From Lachnoclostridium sp. (GTDB lineage Bacteria; Bacillota; Clostridia; Lachnospirales; Lachnospiraceae), in NCBI GenBank assembly GCA_021770065.1, contig JAETRR010000003.1:1-64000 (forward strand): a stretch of 64,000 nucleotides of DNA. Reading direction: 5' to 3'. This document shows, one piece after another, positions 9,187-18,149 of this stretch; positions within the stretch are counted from its first letter, which is position 1, and each line of letters begins with the position of its first letter. Under the pieces are notes generated by a model. The model worked only from the letters and a program-made list of their open reading frames with translations, did not search any database and was not told where the DNA came from. The position numbers and the translations under genes are program-made.

Positions 9187-10230
9187 ATGAACCTTTCAGT
9201 AATTGTCTTCACCCGATCCGGATGCAGGTTTGCGCAAAAAATAAAGGAAGCCATGGAGGCAGAAGGCAATCCGTGCGAAATCTGTGCAAAGGGAAGAGAA
9301 GCGTCCGCCTGGGGCATCCCTCCCTTAGAGGAGCCCTTAAAAGAGTGGACGGGGCGGCAGTTTGCGGCCCGGGATGCCCTGCTTTTTATCGGGGCCGCCG
9401 GAATTGCGGTGCGCGCCATTGCTCCTTTTGTGAAGAGCAAAGCATCGGATCCGGCAGTGCTGTGCATGGACGAACAGGGAAAATTTATGATTTCGCTGCT
9501 GTCCGGCCATTTAGGCGGCGCCAATGAACTGACCAAAGAGCTTGCGGCTATCTGTGGGGCCATGCCGGTGATTACCACGGCTACGGATGCGGGCGGCCGC
9601 TTTTCCGTAGACAGCTTTGCCAGGAAGGAGCATTTATACCTGGACAATCTCGGACTTGCAAAGCGGATTTCCGCAGAAATACTGGAAAACCGTACTGTGG
9701 GACTTTACAGTGATTTTGAACTGTCCGGGCAGGTGCCGGTAGAGCTGGCTCTTGGAAAACGGGAGAGGCTCGGGATCAGCATTTCCCTGGATGACGGCTA
9801 TGATCCGTTTTCGGAGACCCTTCATCTGGTGCCGAAGATTGCAGTTCTCGGTATCGGCTGCAAAAGAGGAACCACAGAGGAACAGATTGAGACCGCGGTA
9901 AAAAAGGTTATGATGCAGAATCAGTTATCCATGCACAGCATCAAAAAGGCGGCTTCCATTGACTTAAAAAAGGACGAGCCGGGCCTTCTTAAGTTCTGTG
10001 AAGCTTATGATGCGCCTCTTCTGACCTACAGCAGGGAGGAGCTGGAGGCAGTAGTCTGTGAGGAGGACTTTTCGGAGTCTGCGTTTGTAAAGGAGATTAC
10101 CGGTCTGGGAAATGTGTGTGAGCGCAGCGCACTCAAAGCCTCCGGACGTACAAAGCTGATCCAGAGGAAGACGGCGGAAAATGGTGTTACCGTGGCAATT
10201 GCATTGGAGGAATATGTAGTGCGGTTTTAA
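9187..10230 (+). CDS. cbiG: Cobalt-precorrin-5A hydrolase (CbiG)
   Basis: LLFIGAAGIAVRAIAPFVKSKASDPAVLCMDEQGKFMISLLSGHLGGANELTKELA..ATDAGGRFSVD..LGIGCKRGTTEEQIE. Confidence 0.94.
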   Translation: MNLSVIVFTRSGCRFAQKIKEAMEAEGNPCEICAKGREASAWGIPPLEEPLKEWTGRQFAARDALLFIGAAGIAVRAIAPFVKSKASDPAVLCMDEQGKFMISLLSGHLGGANELTKELAAICGAMPVITTATDAGGRFSVDSFARKEHLYLDNLGLAKRISAEILENRTVGLYSDFELSGQVPVELALGKRERLGISISLDDGYDPFSETLHLVPKIAVLGIGCKRGTTEEQIETAVKKVMMQNQLSMHSIKKAASIDLKKDEPGLLKFCEAYDAPLLTYSREELEAVVCEEDFSESAFVKEITGLGNVCERSALKASGRTKLIQRKTAENGVTVAIALEEYVVRF

Positions 10231-10256
10231 AAGACGGATAGATTAGGAGACAAAAT

Positions 10257-12269
10257 ATGAAGCAGCTGATTATATTTGCGGGGACAACAGAGGGACGTCT
10301 GTTCAGCGAATGGCTTTCGGGAGAAGGAATTGAGACTCTGGCCTGTGTAGCCACAGAGTATGGGAGCCTTCTTGTACAGGAGCGGGAGCATCTTAAAGTA
10401 CACCGGGGACGTCTGTCCAGGGAGGAAATGGCGCTGCTGTTTAAGGAGGAGGCGTATCCTCTGGTACTGGATGCCACACATCCCTATGCCGTAGAAGTAT
10501 CCCGTAACATACAGGCAGCCTGCCGGGAGACAGACTGCGAATACATCCGTCTGATTCGTTCATCGGACAGAGAAGACATCCGGGAGGGAGCAGACTGTGT
10601 GAGCGCAGGCAGCGTGGAGGAAGCGGCCGCTTATCTGGCAGGAACTTCGGGGCGGATCCTGGTGACCACCGGAAGCAAGGAACTTCATCACTTTACGCAG
10701 CTTCCCGATTACCGGGAGCGTGTCTATGCCCGGGTTCTGGCATCACCTGAGGTGGTGGAGCATTGTCAGAAGCTTGGATTTTTTGGACAGCATCTCATCT
10801 GTATGCAGGGACCGTTTTCCAGGGAAATGAATACGGCCATGCTGCGCCAGTTCGGGGCTTCCTGGCTTGTGACGAAGGAATCCGGAAAAGAGGGCGGCTT
10901 CGGGGAGAAGCTTGCGGCAGCCAGGGAAGCCGGGGCGAAGGCAGTGATTATCGGAAGGCCGCCGGAGCAGGAAGGAATCTCTGTGGAAGAGGGGATTGCG
11001 CTTTTGCAAAGGCGGTTCTCCATAGCGGCTTATCCGGGAGGCAGACGCGCTGTGCTGGCAGGAATCGGCATGGGGCTTAAGGAAAATATGACAGAAGAGG
11101 TCTGGACGGCTTTTGAGGAGGCCGACTGCATTCTGGGCGCAGGGCGGATGCTTGAGAGTCTCGGCAGTCTTAAAAAACCCATGCTGGATACCTATGATCC
11201 GGTGCAGATGCTTTCCTACATTCAGAAACATCCGGAGTACAAAAGCATAGCGGTGGCCCTTTCCGGAGATGTGGGCTTTTACAGCGGCGCAAAAAGGCTC
11301 GTCACGGCATTTGAGCAGGAGGGCATAGAGACCAGGCTTCTGCCCGGCATTTCCTCCGCAGCCTATCTGTGCAGCAGGCTTCGGATTGCCTGGGAGGATG
11401 TGAAGCTTACGAGCATTCACGGCCGGAAAAGCAACCTTATAGGTTCTGTCCGGGATAATTTCCGGACCTTTACCCTTCTTGGAGGAAAGGACAACGTACA
11501 GGCATTATGTGAAGAGCTTATCTTTTATGGGCTAGATCATGTGACGGTCTGTGTGGGAGAGAGGCTTTGTTATCCAGGGGAAAGAATCACAAAGGGAATG
11601 CCCGGAGAGCTTCTGGGGAAGACCTTTGACGGTCTGTGCGCAGCGCTCATTGAAAATCCCGATTATGAGGGAGGTATTCCTTCCTGCATACCGGATGAGG
11701 CATTTATCCGGGGAAAGGCGCCTATGACCAAGAGCGAGATCCGCTGCCTTTCCGTGGCAAAGCTTGGTCTTAGACGGGATTCTCTTATCTACGACATCGG
11801 CGCCGGAACAGGATCCGTCAGCGTGGAAATGGCATTGCAGGCATCCGAAGGTACAGTCTGGGCCGTTGAAAAGGACAAAGAGGCTCTCCGGCTTATAGGA
11901 GAAAATACCAGGAGGTTCAAAACCTCAAATGTGGAAATCCGGGAGGGTACGGCGCCGGAGGCCCTGGAGGAGCTTCCGTCTCCCACCCACGCCTTTATCG
12001 GCGGTTCTTCCGGAAACCTGAGGGAGATTCTGGAGCTTCTGCTTAAGAAAAATCCGGAAGTCCGGGTGGTTATCAATGCCGTGACCCTGGAAACCGTAAG
12101 CGAGGCGGTGCAGTGCCTTAAGGAACTGCCTTTTTCCGAGGTGGAGACAGTACAGGTACAGACGGCGAAGGCAAAGACCCTGGGCCGGTACCAGCTGATG
12201 ACGGGCCAGAATCCCGTGTATATTTTTACGGCGCAGGGGCACCCGCAGGAAACAGAAAGCCAATGTTAG
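10257..12269 (+). CDS. cbiJ-cbiE-cbiT: Trifunctional precorrin-6A reductase / precorrin-6Y C5,15-methyltransferase / C12 decarboxylase (CbiJ-CbiE-CbiT fusion)
   Basis: N-term IIFAGTTEGRLFSEWL..LVLDATHPYAVEVSRNIQ (CbiJ/CobK); AVLAGIGMGLKENMTEEVWTAFEEADCILGAGRMLE (CbiE); MTKSEIRCLSVAKLGLRRDSLIYDIGAGTGSVSVEMAL (CbiT). Confidence 0.93.
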   Translation: MKQLIIFAGTTEGRLFSEWLSGEGIETLACVATEYGSLLVQEREHLKVHRGRLSREEMALLFKEEAYPLVLDATHPYAVEVSRNIQAACRETDCEYIRLIRSSDREDIREGADCVSAGSVEEAAAYLAGTSGRILVTTGSKELHHFTQLPDYRERVYARVLASPEVVEHCQKLGFFGQHLICMQGPFSREMNTAMLRQFGASWLVTKESGKEGGFGEKLAAAREAGAKAVIIGRPPEQEGISVEEGIALLQRRFSIAAYPGGRRAVLAGIGMGLKENMTEEVWTAFEEADCILGAGRMLESLGSLKKPMLDTYDPVQMLSYIQKHPEYKSIAVALSGDVGFYSGAKRLVTAFEQEGIETRLLPGISSAAYLCSRLRIAWEDVKLTSIHGRKSNLIGSVRDNFRTFTLLGGKDNVQALCEELIFYGLDHVTVCVGERLCYPGERITKGMPGELLGKTFDGLCAALIENPDYEGGIPSCIPDEAFIRGKAPMTKSEIRCLSVAKLGLRRDSLIYDIGAGTGSVSVEMALQASEGTVWAVEKDKEALRLIGENTRRFKTSNVEIREGTAPEALEELPSPTHAFIGGSSGNLREILELLLKKNPEVRVVINAVTLETVSEAVQCLKELPFSEVETVQVQTAKAKTLGRYQLMTGQNPVYIFTAQGHPQETESQC

Positions 12270-12324
12270 CAGTACGTACTGGAAGCCGCCTGCTTCTTAA
12301 ATACGTACAATAAGGAGAGAAGCT

Positions 12325-13695
12325 ATGAAATTGCCAAGGATCATGCTGGCTGCTCCGGCCAGCGGAAGCGGAAAGACCTTGATTACCTGCGGAATTTTAA
12401 AGGCGCTGGTGAACCGGGGCTATCGGACAGCCTCCTTTAAATGCGGCCCGGATTATATAGATCCCATGTTTCACAGCCGTGTTATCGGTACGCGCTCCGG
12501 CAATCTGGATACTTTTTTTACGGGGAGCGAAATAACGCGTTATCTCTTCGGAAAAGCTGCCGGGGAGGCACAGATTTCCGTGGTAGAGGGTGTGATGGGT
12601 TATTACGACGGCCTGGCAGGGATTTCCACAAAAGCAAGTTCCGCGGACGTGGCGGGAACCCTGGATATTCCGGTGGTTCTGATTGTAAACTGCCGGGGAC
12701 TCAGTATTTCCCTCCTGCCTCTGCTCCAGGGCTTTCTGGAATTTGAGAAGCCGTCCCATATCCGCGGGGTTATTTTAAACCGGGTGTCCGGGGGAATGTA
12801 TCCGGATTTAAAAAGACTGGCGGAGGAGCGTTTTCCCCTGAAGGTTCTGGGATATGTGCCGGCGCTTGAGGATTTTAAGCTGGAAAGCCGCCATCTGGGT
12901 CTGGTACTGCCGGGAGAGGTGGAGGCCCTTCAGGAGAAACTGGACAAGCTGGCAGCGCGTCTGGAGGAAACACTGGATCTGGATGCATTTCTGGCTATGG
13001 CAGACAGCGCGCCGGATTTGGAATATGAAGCGCCCCGGATTCCGGTTCTGAAAAATCCCGGTTCGGTTACGGTGGCCGTGGCGGAGGACGAGGCTTTCTG
13101 CTTCACCTACCGGGACAATCTGCAGCTGCTTAAGGAAATGGGCGCGCGCCTGGTGAATTTTTCCCCGCTCCATGACAGGGAGCTTCCGAAGGGAATCCAG
13201 GGACTGATTCTAAGCGGCGGCTATCCGGAGCTTCACGCAAAGGCCCTGAGTGAAAACACTTCTATGCGGGATTCCGTTTTCCGTGCAGTCTGCGGAGGAC
13301 TGCCCTGCATCGCCGAGTGCGGCGGATTTCTCTATCTGCATAGAATGCTGGAGGGCGCGGACAAAGAGTACTATCCCATGGCAGGTGTTCTGGATGCAAG
13401 GGCATACCAGAGAGACAGGCTTACCAGATTCGGCTATGTAACCCTGGAGGCGCTTACGGAGCAGATGCTGCTTGAGAAGGGAGAGGAAATTCGGGGCCAT
13501 GAATTTCATTACTGGGAGAGTGAAAGCTGCGGCAGCAGCATGAGGGCGAAAAAACCCTTAAGGAAGCGGAACTGGATGTGTGTCCATGGCCGGGATACTC
13601 TGTACGCAGGTTTTCCCCATCTGTTTTTCTATTCCAATCCCCGGGCGGCCTGGAAATTCTTAAAAAAATGTGAGGCGGTTTCATGTTTGTACTGA
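12325..13695 (+). CDS. cbiA: Cobyrinic acid a,c-diamide synthase (CbiA)
   Basis: KLPRIMLAAPASGSGKTLITCGILKALVNRGYRTASFKCGPDYIDPMFH..SGGYPELHAKALSEN..GGFLYLH. Confidence 0.95.
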   Translation: MKLPRIMLAAPASGSGKTLITCGILKALVNRGYRTASFKCGPDYIDPMFHSRVIGTRSGNLDTFFTGSEITRYLFGKAAGEAQISVVEGVMGYYDGLAGISTKASSADVAGTLDIPVVLIVNCRGLSISLLPLLQGFLEFEKPSHIRGVILNRVSGGMYPDLKRLAEERFPLKVLGYVPALEDFKLESRHLGLVLPGEVEALQEKLDKLAARLEETLDLDAFLAMADSAPDLEYEAPRIPVLKNPGSVTVAVAEDEAFCFTYRDNLQLLKEMGARLVNFSPLHDRELPKGIQGLILSGGYPELHAKALSENTSMRDSVFRAVCGGLPCIAECGGFLYLHRMLEGADKEYYPMAGVLDARAYQRDRLTRFGYVTLEALTEQMLLEKGEEIRGHEFHYWESESCGSSMRAKKPLRKRNWMCVHGRDTLYAGFPHLFFYSNPRAAWKFLKKCEAVSCLY

Positions 13696-14207
13696 TTACG
13701 GGGGGAAGCGGAAGCGGAAAATCGGAATATGCGGAGAGCCGGGCCGTAGCGCTTTCGAAAGAAACGGGACTTCCGCTCTATTATATAGCTACAATGAAGC
13801 CCTTTGGAGAGGAAGGCAGAAAGCGTGTGGAGCGCCATCAAAGGCTGCGGGCAGGGAAGGGGTTTCTCACAATTGAACGCTGTTTGAATTTGAAAGAACT
13901 GAAGCTCCCCGGCCGTGGTGTCATTCTTTTAGAATGCCTTTCCAATCTGGCGGCAAATGAAATGTTTGAGGCGGAAGGGGCAGGAGAGCACACGCCGGAA
14001 GAAGTCCTTCTCGGAATCCGGAAAATCCGGGCGGGCGGCGGGCATCTGATTGCGGTTACCAACGATATTTTTTCGGACGGAATCCTGTACGATGAAACAA
14101 CAGAGCGGTATCAGCGCTTTCTGAGCCGGATCAACCGGATGCTGGCAGAGGAAGCAGACGAGGTGGCGGAAGTTGTGTGCGGAATTCCCCTTACTCTGAA
14201 AAAATGA
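13683..14207 (+). CDS. cobU: Adenosylcobinamide kinase / adenosylcobinamide-phosphate guanylyltransferase (CobU)
   Basis: FVLITGGSGSGKSEYAESRAVAL..YYIATMKPFGEEGRKRVERHQRLRAGKGF..LLECLSNLAANEMF; overlaps cbiA end by 13 nt. Confidence 0.9.
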   Translation: MFVLITGGSGSGKSEYAESRAVALSKETGLPLYYIATMKPFGEEGRKRVERHQRLRAGKGFLTIERCLNLKELKLPGRGVILLECLSNLAANEMFEAEGAGEHTPEEVLLGIRKIRAGGGHLIAVTNDIFSDGILYDETTERYQRFLSRINRMLAEEADEVAEVVCGIPLTLKK

Positions 14208-14210
14208 TAT

Positions 14211-14279
14211 TAAGATGCGGCTGGAAATAGATTTAGGTTAAGGTGTACTGTAAGGGATATTACGGAACTGGAATAGGAA
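14211..14279 (+). repeat. Partial copy (3' arm) of dispersed ~105-bp hairpin element upstream of cobS
   Basis: CTGGAAATAGATTTAGGTTAAGGTGTACTGTAAGGGATATTACGGAACTGGAATAGG closely matches 3' half of element at 17346-17456. Confidence 0.75.
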
Positions 14280-14288
14280 AAATAAGTC

Positions 14289-15050
14289 ATGAGGAAAATA
14301 TGGAACAGCTTTAAAATTGCATTTGCCATGTACTCAAAGATTCCCATGCCGGGGGCAGACTGGGAAAAGGAAAACATGCGTTACATGATGTGCTTCTTTC
14401 CGCTGATTGGGATTGTAATAGGTGCGGCTGTGATTCTCTGGAGCAGGGCGGCGCAGTGGCTTGAAGCCGGGAGCCTCCTGCGGGCCGCAGGCTATGTGCT
14501 GATCCCTGTGCTGGTGACAGGAGGCATTCATCTGGACGGCCTTCTTGATACGGCGGACGCCTTAAGCTCCTGCCAGACAAAAGAGCGGAAACTGGAGATT
14601 CTGAAAGATTCCAACGCGGGCGCCTTTGCAGTAATAACGGCCTGCTGCTATTTTATGGCATGTCTTGGAATCTGGAGCGAGCTTGGGGAAGAACAGGTGC
14701 GTCTTCTGGCAGGAGGCTATGTGCTGTCCAGGTCCTTCAGCGGCCTTGCGGTGGCGGTATTCCCAAGTGCAAAGAAGAGCGGAACGGTTGCGATGTTTGC
14801 GGATGCGGCCCAGAAGCGCCTGGTGAAGATTTGTATGTATGCACTGATGATTCTCTCTGCCGGATACATGTGCTTCACGGATATAAAATCGGGGGCTGCA
14901 GCTGCGGCCGGGGCCTGCCTGACCTTTGTGTATTATTACCGGATGTCAAAGAAGCAGTTCGGAGGAATCACCGGAGACCTGGCCGGATTCTTTCTGCAGA
15001 TCTGCGAACTGGTGATGGCCGGCGCCGTATATCTGGCCAGGAAGCTTTAA
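14289..15050 (+). CDS. cobS: Adenosylcobinamide-GDP ribazoletransferase (cobalamin synthase CobS)
   Basis: FKIAFAMYSKIPMP..GGIHLDGLLDTADALSSCQTKERKLEILKDSNAGAFAVI. Confidence 0.94.
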   Translation: MRKIWNSFKIAFAMYSKIPMPGADWEKENMRYMMCFFPLIGIVIGAAVILWSRAAQWLEAGSLLRAAGYVLIPVLVTGGIHLDGLLDTADALSSCQTKERKLEILKDSNAGAFAVITACCYFMACLGIWSELGEEQVRLLAGGYVLSRSFSGLAVAVFPSAKKSGTVAMFADAAQKRLVKICMYALMILSAGYMCFTDIKSGAAAAAGACLTFVYYYRMSKKQFGGITGDLAGFFLQICELVMAGAVYLARKL

Positions 15051-15060
15051 AGGCGGGATA

Positions 15061-15337
15061 TGTCGAAGCGACTTTACCCTTTAGTGCCATCGCGCAGCGA
15101 CTGGTAAAGTCGCAAAGGCGCACGAGAGGGACTTTCATGAGTGCTTTTTCGAATGAAAGTTTCTCTCATTACAGGTGTGTCGAAGCGACTTTACCCTTTA
15201 GTGCCATCGCGCAGCGACTGGTAAAGTCGCAAAGGCACACGAGAGGAACTTTCATGAGTGCTTTTTCGAATGAAAGTTCCTCTCCATACCAGTGTGTCGA
15301 AGCGACTTTACCCTTTAGTGCCATCGCGCAGCGATTT
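15061..15337 (+). repeat. Tandem repeat, period 117 bp, two full copies plus 43-bp third copy; two hairpins per unit
   Basis: TGTCGAAGCGACTTTACCCTTTAGTGCCATCGCGCAGCGA starts at 15061, 15178 and 15295; hairpins GCGACTTTACC..GGTAAAGTCGC and GAGAGGRACTTTCAT..ATGAAAGTTYCTCTC. Confidence 0.95.
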
Positions 15338-15352
15338 TAATAGGAGAAACAA

Positions 15353-15739
15353 ATGATACTGATTACAGGAGGAGCCTTTCAGGGGAAGAAGGCTTATGCA
15401 GCGGAAACATTTTCTCTGGACGAATCTATGACAGCGGACGGTGAAAATTGTTCCTGGGAGGATATTTATAAGGCCCGGGGAATCTTTCATTTCCATGAAT
15501 ATATCCGGCACAGTCTGGAAGAGGGAAGAGAACTTAAAACACTTGCAGAAGATCTCTTCCGGAAAAATCCGGAGGCAGTGATCGTGGTAAATGAGCTCGG
15601 CAGCGGCGTGGTCCCCATAGATGCCTTTGACCGGGATTACAGGGAGACAGTGGGAAGGATCTGCTGTGAGCTGGCAAAATATGCCGATGAGGTTCATCGG
15701 GTTGTCTGCGGAATCGGCACAGTGATCAAGCATGGTTGA
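15353..15739 (+). CDS. Short CobU-like (cobinamide kinase-family) protein, 128 aa, divergent P-loop
   Basis: MILITGGAFQGKKAYAAETF..ENCSWEDIYKARGIFHFHEYIR..VNELGSGVVPIDAFDRDYRETVGRICCELAKYADEVHRVVCGIGTVIK, reminiscent of the CobU C-terminal half. Confidence 0.75.
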   Translation: MILITGGAFQGKKAYAAETFSLDESMTADGENCSWEDIYKARGIFHFHEYIRHSLEEGRELKTLAEDLFRKNPEAVIVVNELGSGVVPIDAFDRDYRETVGRICCELAKYADEVHRVVCGIGTVIKHG

Positions 15740-16355
15740 ACTGTATCTCATCCGCCACGGGAAAACCTATGGCAATACACTGGGACGCTATATCGGAACT
15801 ACGGACGAAAGCCTGTGCACTGAAGGGCGTGAGGCTTTGAAGGCGCTTGCCTGTCCCCGGGTGGAGGCCGTCTATGCGAGTCCCATGAAGCGCTGTCTGG
15901 AAACGGCAGAGCTTCTCTGGCCGGGGATGCCGGTACAGTATTTTGATGAGCTCCGTGAGTGTGATTTCGGAGAGTTTGAGAATAAAAACTATCTGGAGCT
16001 GAAGGACAATCCCCGTTACCAGACATGGGTGGACAGCGGAGGACAGATGCCGTTTCCGGGCGGGGAAGGGCATGAGGACTTTCAAAAGAGATGTTGTGAG
16101 GGCTTTCTTAAGGTGCTGGAGTCAATCCGGCAGAAGGGCTTTCGAAGAGCTGCGCTTGTGGTCCACGGAGGGACCATAATGAGTATTCTGGAGGCTTACG
16201 GGGATCCGGAAAAGACATTTTATGACTGGCAGGTGAAGAACGCAGCCGGGTATCTTGCCCGTTGGGATGAGAGGAACAAAGGAGGCATTCGGCTTTATGA
16301 GGTGGAACCTATTGGCATTGACGGCAGGCTTTGTACTGGATCTGATCTTCGGTGA
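15732..16355 (+). CDS. cobC: Alpha-ribazole phosphatase / histidine phosphatase family (CobC)
   Basis: VELYLIRHGKTYGNTLGRYIGTTDESL..YASPMKRCLETAELLWPG..ELRECDFGEFENKNYLEL..VVHGGTIMSI. Confidence 0.9.
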   Translation: MVELYLIRHGKTYGNTLGRYIGTTDESLCTEGREALKALACPRVEAVYASPMKRCLETAELLWPGMPVQYFDELRECDFGEFENKNYLELKDNPRYQTWVDSGGQMPFPGGEGHEDFQKRCCEGFLKVLESIRQKGFRRAALVVHGGTIMSILEAYGDPEKTFYDWQVKNAAGYLARWDERNKGGIRLYEVEPIGIDGRLCTGSDLR

Positions 16356-17268
16356 CCCCAGGCGGCTGTACCATCCGGTGCGGGCTGTCGGCCTTTTGAT
16401 CAGCCGCGGGGAGACTGTATTTCGAAAAATATTTCCCAGATCCGTACAGGGGGAGCTGGCAGCCGGTTTCTTTTTTACAGTCTTTGTTGTGACTGTATCC
16501 TCCGGAATTCCTTTTCTCATACTGCTTCTTGCATGGAAGGCGGATGTCCGGCTTGCCTTTGCCCTGTGTGTATTCTGGGATTACCAGCTTCTTGCGGCCC
16601 GGTCCTTAAAAACGGAGAGTATGCGTGTCTATGAGGCCCTGGAAGAAAAGGACTTACCGAAGGCCAGGAGAGCCGTTTCCATGATTGTGGGAAGAGATAC
16701 GGAAAGACTGGATGAAGAAGGAGTGGCGAAAGCAGCCGTAGAGACAGTGGCGGAAAATACCTCCGACGGGGTGATTGCACCTATGCTGTTTCTGGCCCTT
16801 GGAGGGCCTGTTCTGGGCTTTTTTTATAAGTCCGTGAATACACTGGATTCCATGGTTGGCTATAAAAATGAAAAATATCTGTATTTCGGGCGCTTTTCCG
16901 CAAAACTGGACGATGTGCTGAACTGGATTCCGGCCCGGGTATCGGGGTTAATTATGGTACTTGCAAGTCCTCTTTCGGGCTTATCTATGGGAGGGGCCTT
17001 TCGGATTTTTCTAAGAGACAGAAAAAAACATGCAAGCCCCAATTCTGCCCATACCGAGGCAGCGGCGGCAGGAGCCCTGGGAGTGAGGCTGGCCGGCAAT
17101 GCCTGGTACTTTGGGAAACTCTATGAGAAGCCTTCCATCGGAGATCCGCTGCGTCCCGTGGAACATGAGGATATCCGGCGGGTAAACAGGCTGATGTATA
17201 TGACATCGATTCTTGCACTGGCAGGAATCTGGGCGGTCTGGTTTTTGTGCGCAGAGGGAGGCCTGTAA
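16297..17268 (+). CDS. cbiB: Adenosylcobinamide-phosphate synthase (CbiB)
   Basis: LTAGFVLDLIFGDPRRLYHPVRAVGLLISRGE..GRDTERLDEEGVAKAAVETVAENTSDGVIAPMLFLALGG; overlaps cobC 3' end by 59 nt. Confidence 0.93.
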   Translation: MRWNLLALTAGFVLDLIFGDPRRLYHPVRAVGLLISRGETVFRKIFPRSVQGELAAGFFFTVFVVTVSSGIPFLILLLAWKADVRLAFALCVFWDYQLLAARSLKTESMRVYEALEEKDLPKARRAVSMIVGRDTERLDEEGVAKAAVETVAENTSDGVIAPMLFLALGGPVLGFFYKSVNTLDSMVGYKNEKYLYFGRFSAKLDDVLNWIPARVSGLIMVLASPLSGLSMGGAFRIFLRDRKKHASPNSAHTEAAAAGALGVRLAGNAWYFGKLYEKPSIGDPLRPVEHEDIRRVNRLMYMTSILALAGIWAVWFLCAEGGL

Positions 17269-17345
17269 GGTGTTTTTGTAATAGTTATTGCAGCGCTGCC
17301 TGGCAGCGGCTTTACCCTTTAGTGCCATCGCGCAGCGATTTAAAA

Positions 17346-17456
17346 CAGTAATATCCCTCACAGTGCACAAATCGATTTACAGGCACATGCATCTGTGACT
17401 GGAAATTGATTTAGGCTAAAGTGTACTGGGAGGGATATTACGGAACTGGAATAGGA
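17346..17456 (+). repeat. Dispersed ~105-bp hairpin element, copy A, upstream of cobO
   Basis: CAGTAATATCC..CAGTGCAC..GATTTACAGGCACATGCATCTGTGACTGGAAATTGATTT..GTGTACTG..GGATATTACGGAACTG; nested complementary arms. Confidence 0.85.
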
Positions 17457-17463
17457 GGAATCA

Positions 17464-17994
17464 ATGATGGCTCACTCATGCATTCACATTTACTGTGGAG
17501 ACGGAAAAGGAAAATCCACCGCTGCCATGGGCTTAGCCCTGCGGGCGGCCGGAAGCGGGAGAAAGGTTCTTGTGACACAGTTTTTAAAGGACGGCAGTTC
17601 CTCGGAACTGAAAATTTTAAGAGAGCTTCCGGGTGTAAAAGTGCTGACCTGCCCCCGGCAGTTCGGATTTTTCTGGAATATGACAGAAGAACAGAAGGGA
17701 CAGGCAAAATGCTCCTATGAGGAATTGTTTGAGGAGGCGGTTAAAACTGCCGCAGAGGAGGATGTTTTTCTTCTGGTGATGGATGAACTGATTGCCGCTT
17801 ATAATCACGGCCTCTTAGACCGGGAAAGAGTTCTTGCGTTTTTAAAGGAAAAGCCGGAGGGTCTGGAGACAGTGCTCACCGGACGGGATCCGGCACCGGA
17901 GCTTGTGGAGCTTGCGGATTACGTGTCTGAGATTCAGAAGAAAAAGCACCCCTTTGACAGGGGGCTTCCGGCACGGAGGGGAATTGAACTGTAG
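17464..17994 (+). CDS. cobO: Cob(I)yrinic acid a,c-diamide adenosyltransferase (CobO/BtuR type)
   Basis: IHIYCGDGKGKSTAAMGLALRAAGSGRKVLVTQFLKDGSSSELKIL..MDELIAAYNHGLL..TGRDPAPELVELADYVSEI. Confidence 0.94.
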   Translation: MMAHSCIHIYCGDGKGKSTAAMGLALRAAGSGRKVLVTQFLKDGSSSELKILRELPGVKVLTCPRQFGFFWNMTEEQKGQAKCSYEELFEEAVKTAAEEDVFLLVMDELIAAYNHGLLDRERVLAFLKEKPEGLETVLTGRDPAPELVELADYVSEIQKKKHPFDRGLPARRGIEL

Positions 17995-18034
17995 AAAAGC
18001 TTTAAAACTTAAGAAAATTGCCATGAGAGCAGAA

Positions 18035-18103
18035 GACAGAGGGATGCGGGAGAGCCGGAGGCTGACGATTTACTGTAAGCGGCTTTTTTTGCATCCCTCT
18101 GTC
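18035..18103. terminator. Candidate terminator-like hairpin after cobO
   Basis: GACAGAGGGATGC (18035-18047) pairs with GCATCCCTCTGTC (18091-18103); long loop, so low certainty as a true terminator. Confidence 0.4.
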
Positions 18104-18149
18104 TGAAGGATAAAACTGTTTAAATACGGCTGTAAAGATTTTGCGGCAG

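Noticed and set aside
14660-15340. 226-aa ORF with repeated peptide VEATLPFSAIAQRLVKSQR
   Set aside because: Out of frame with cobS and generated by the 117-bp tandem repeat; not a real repeat protein.
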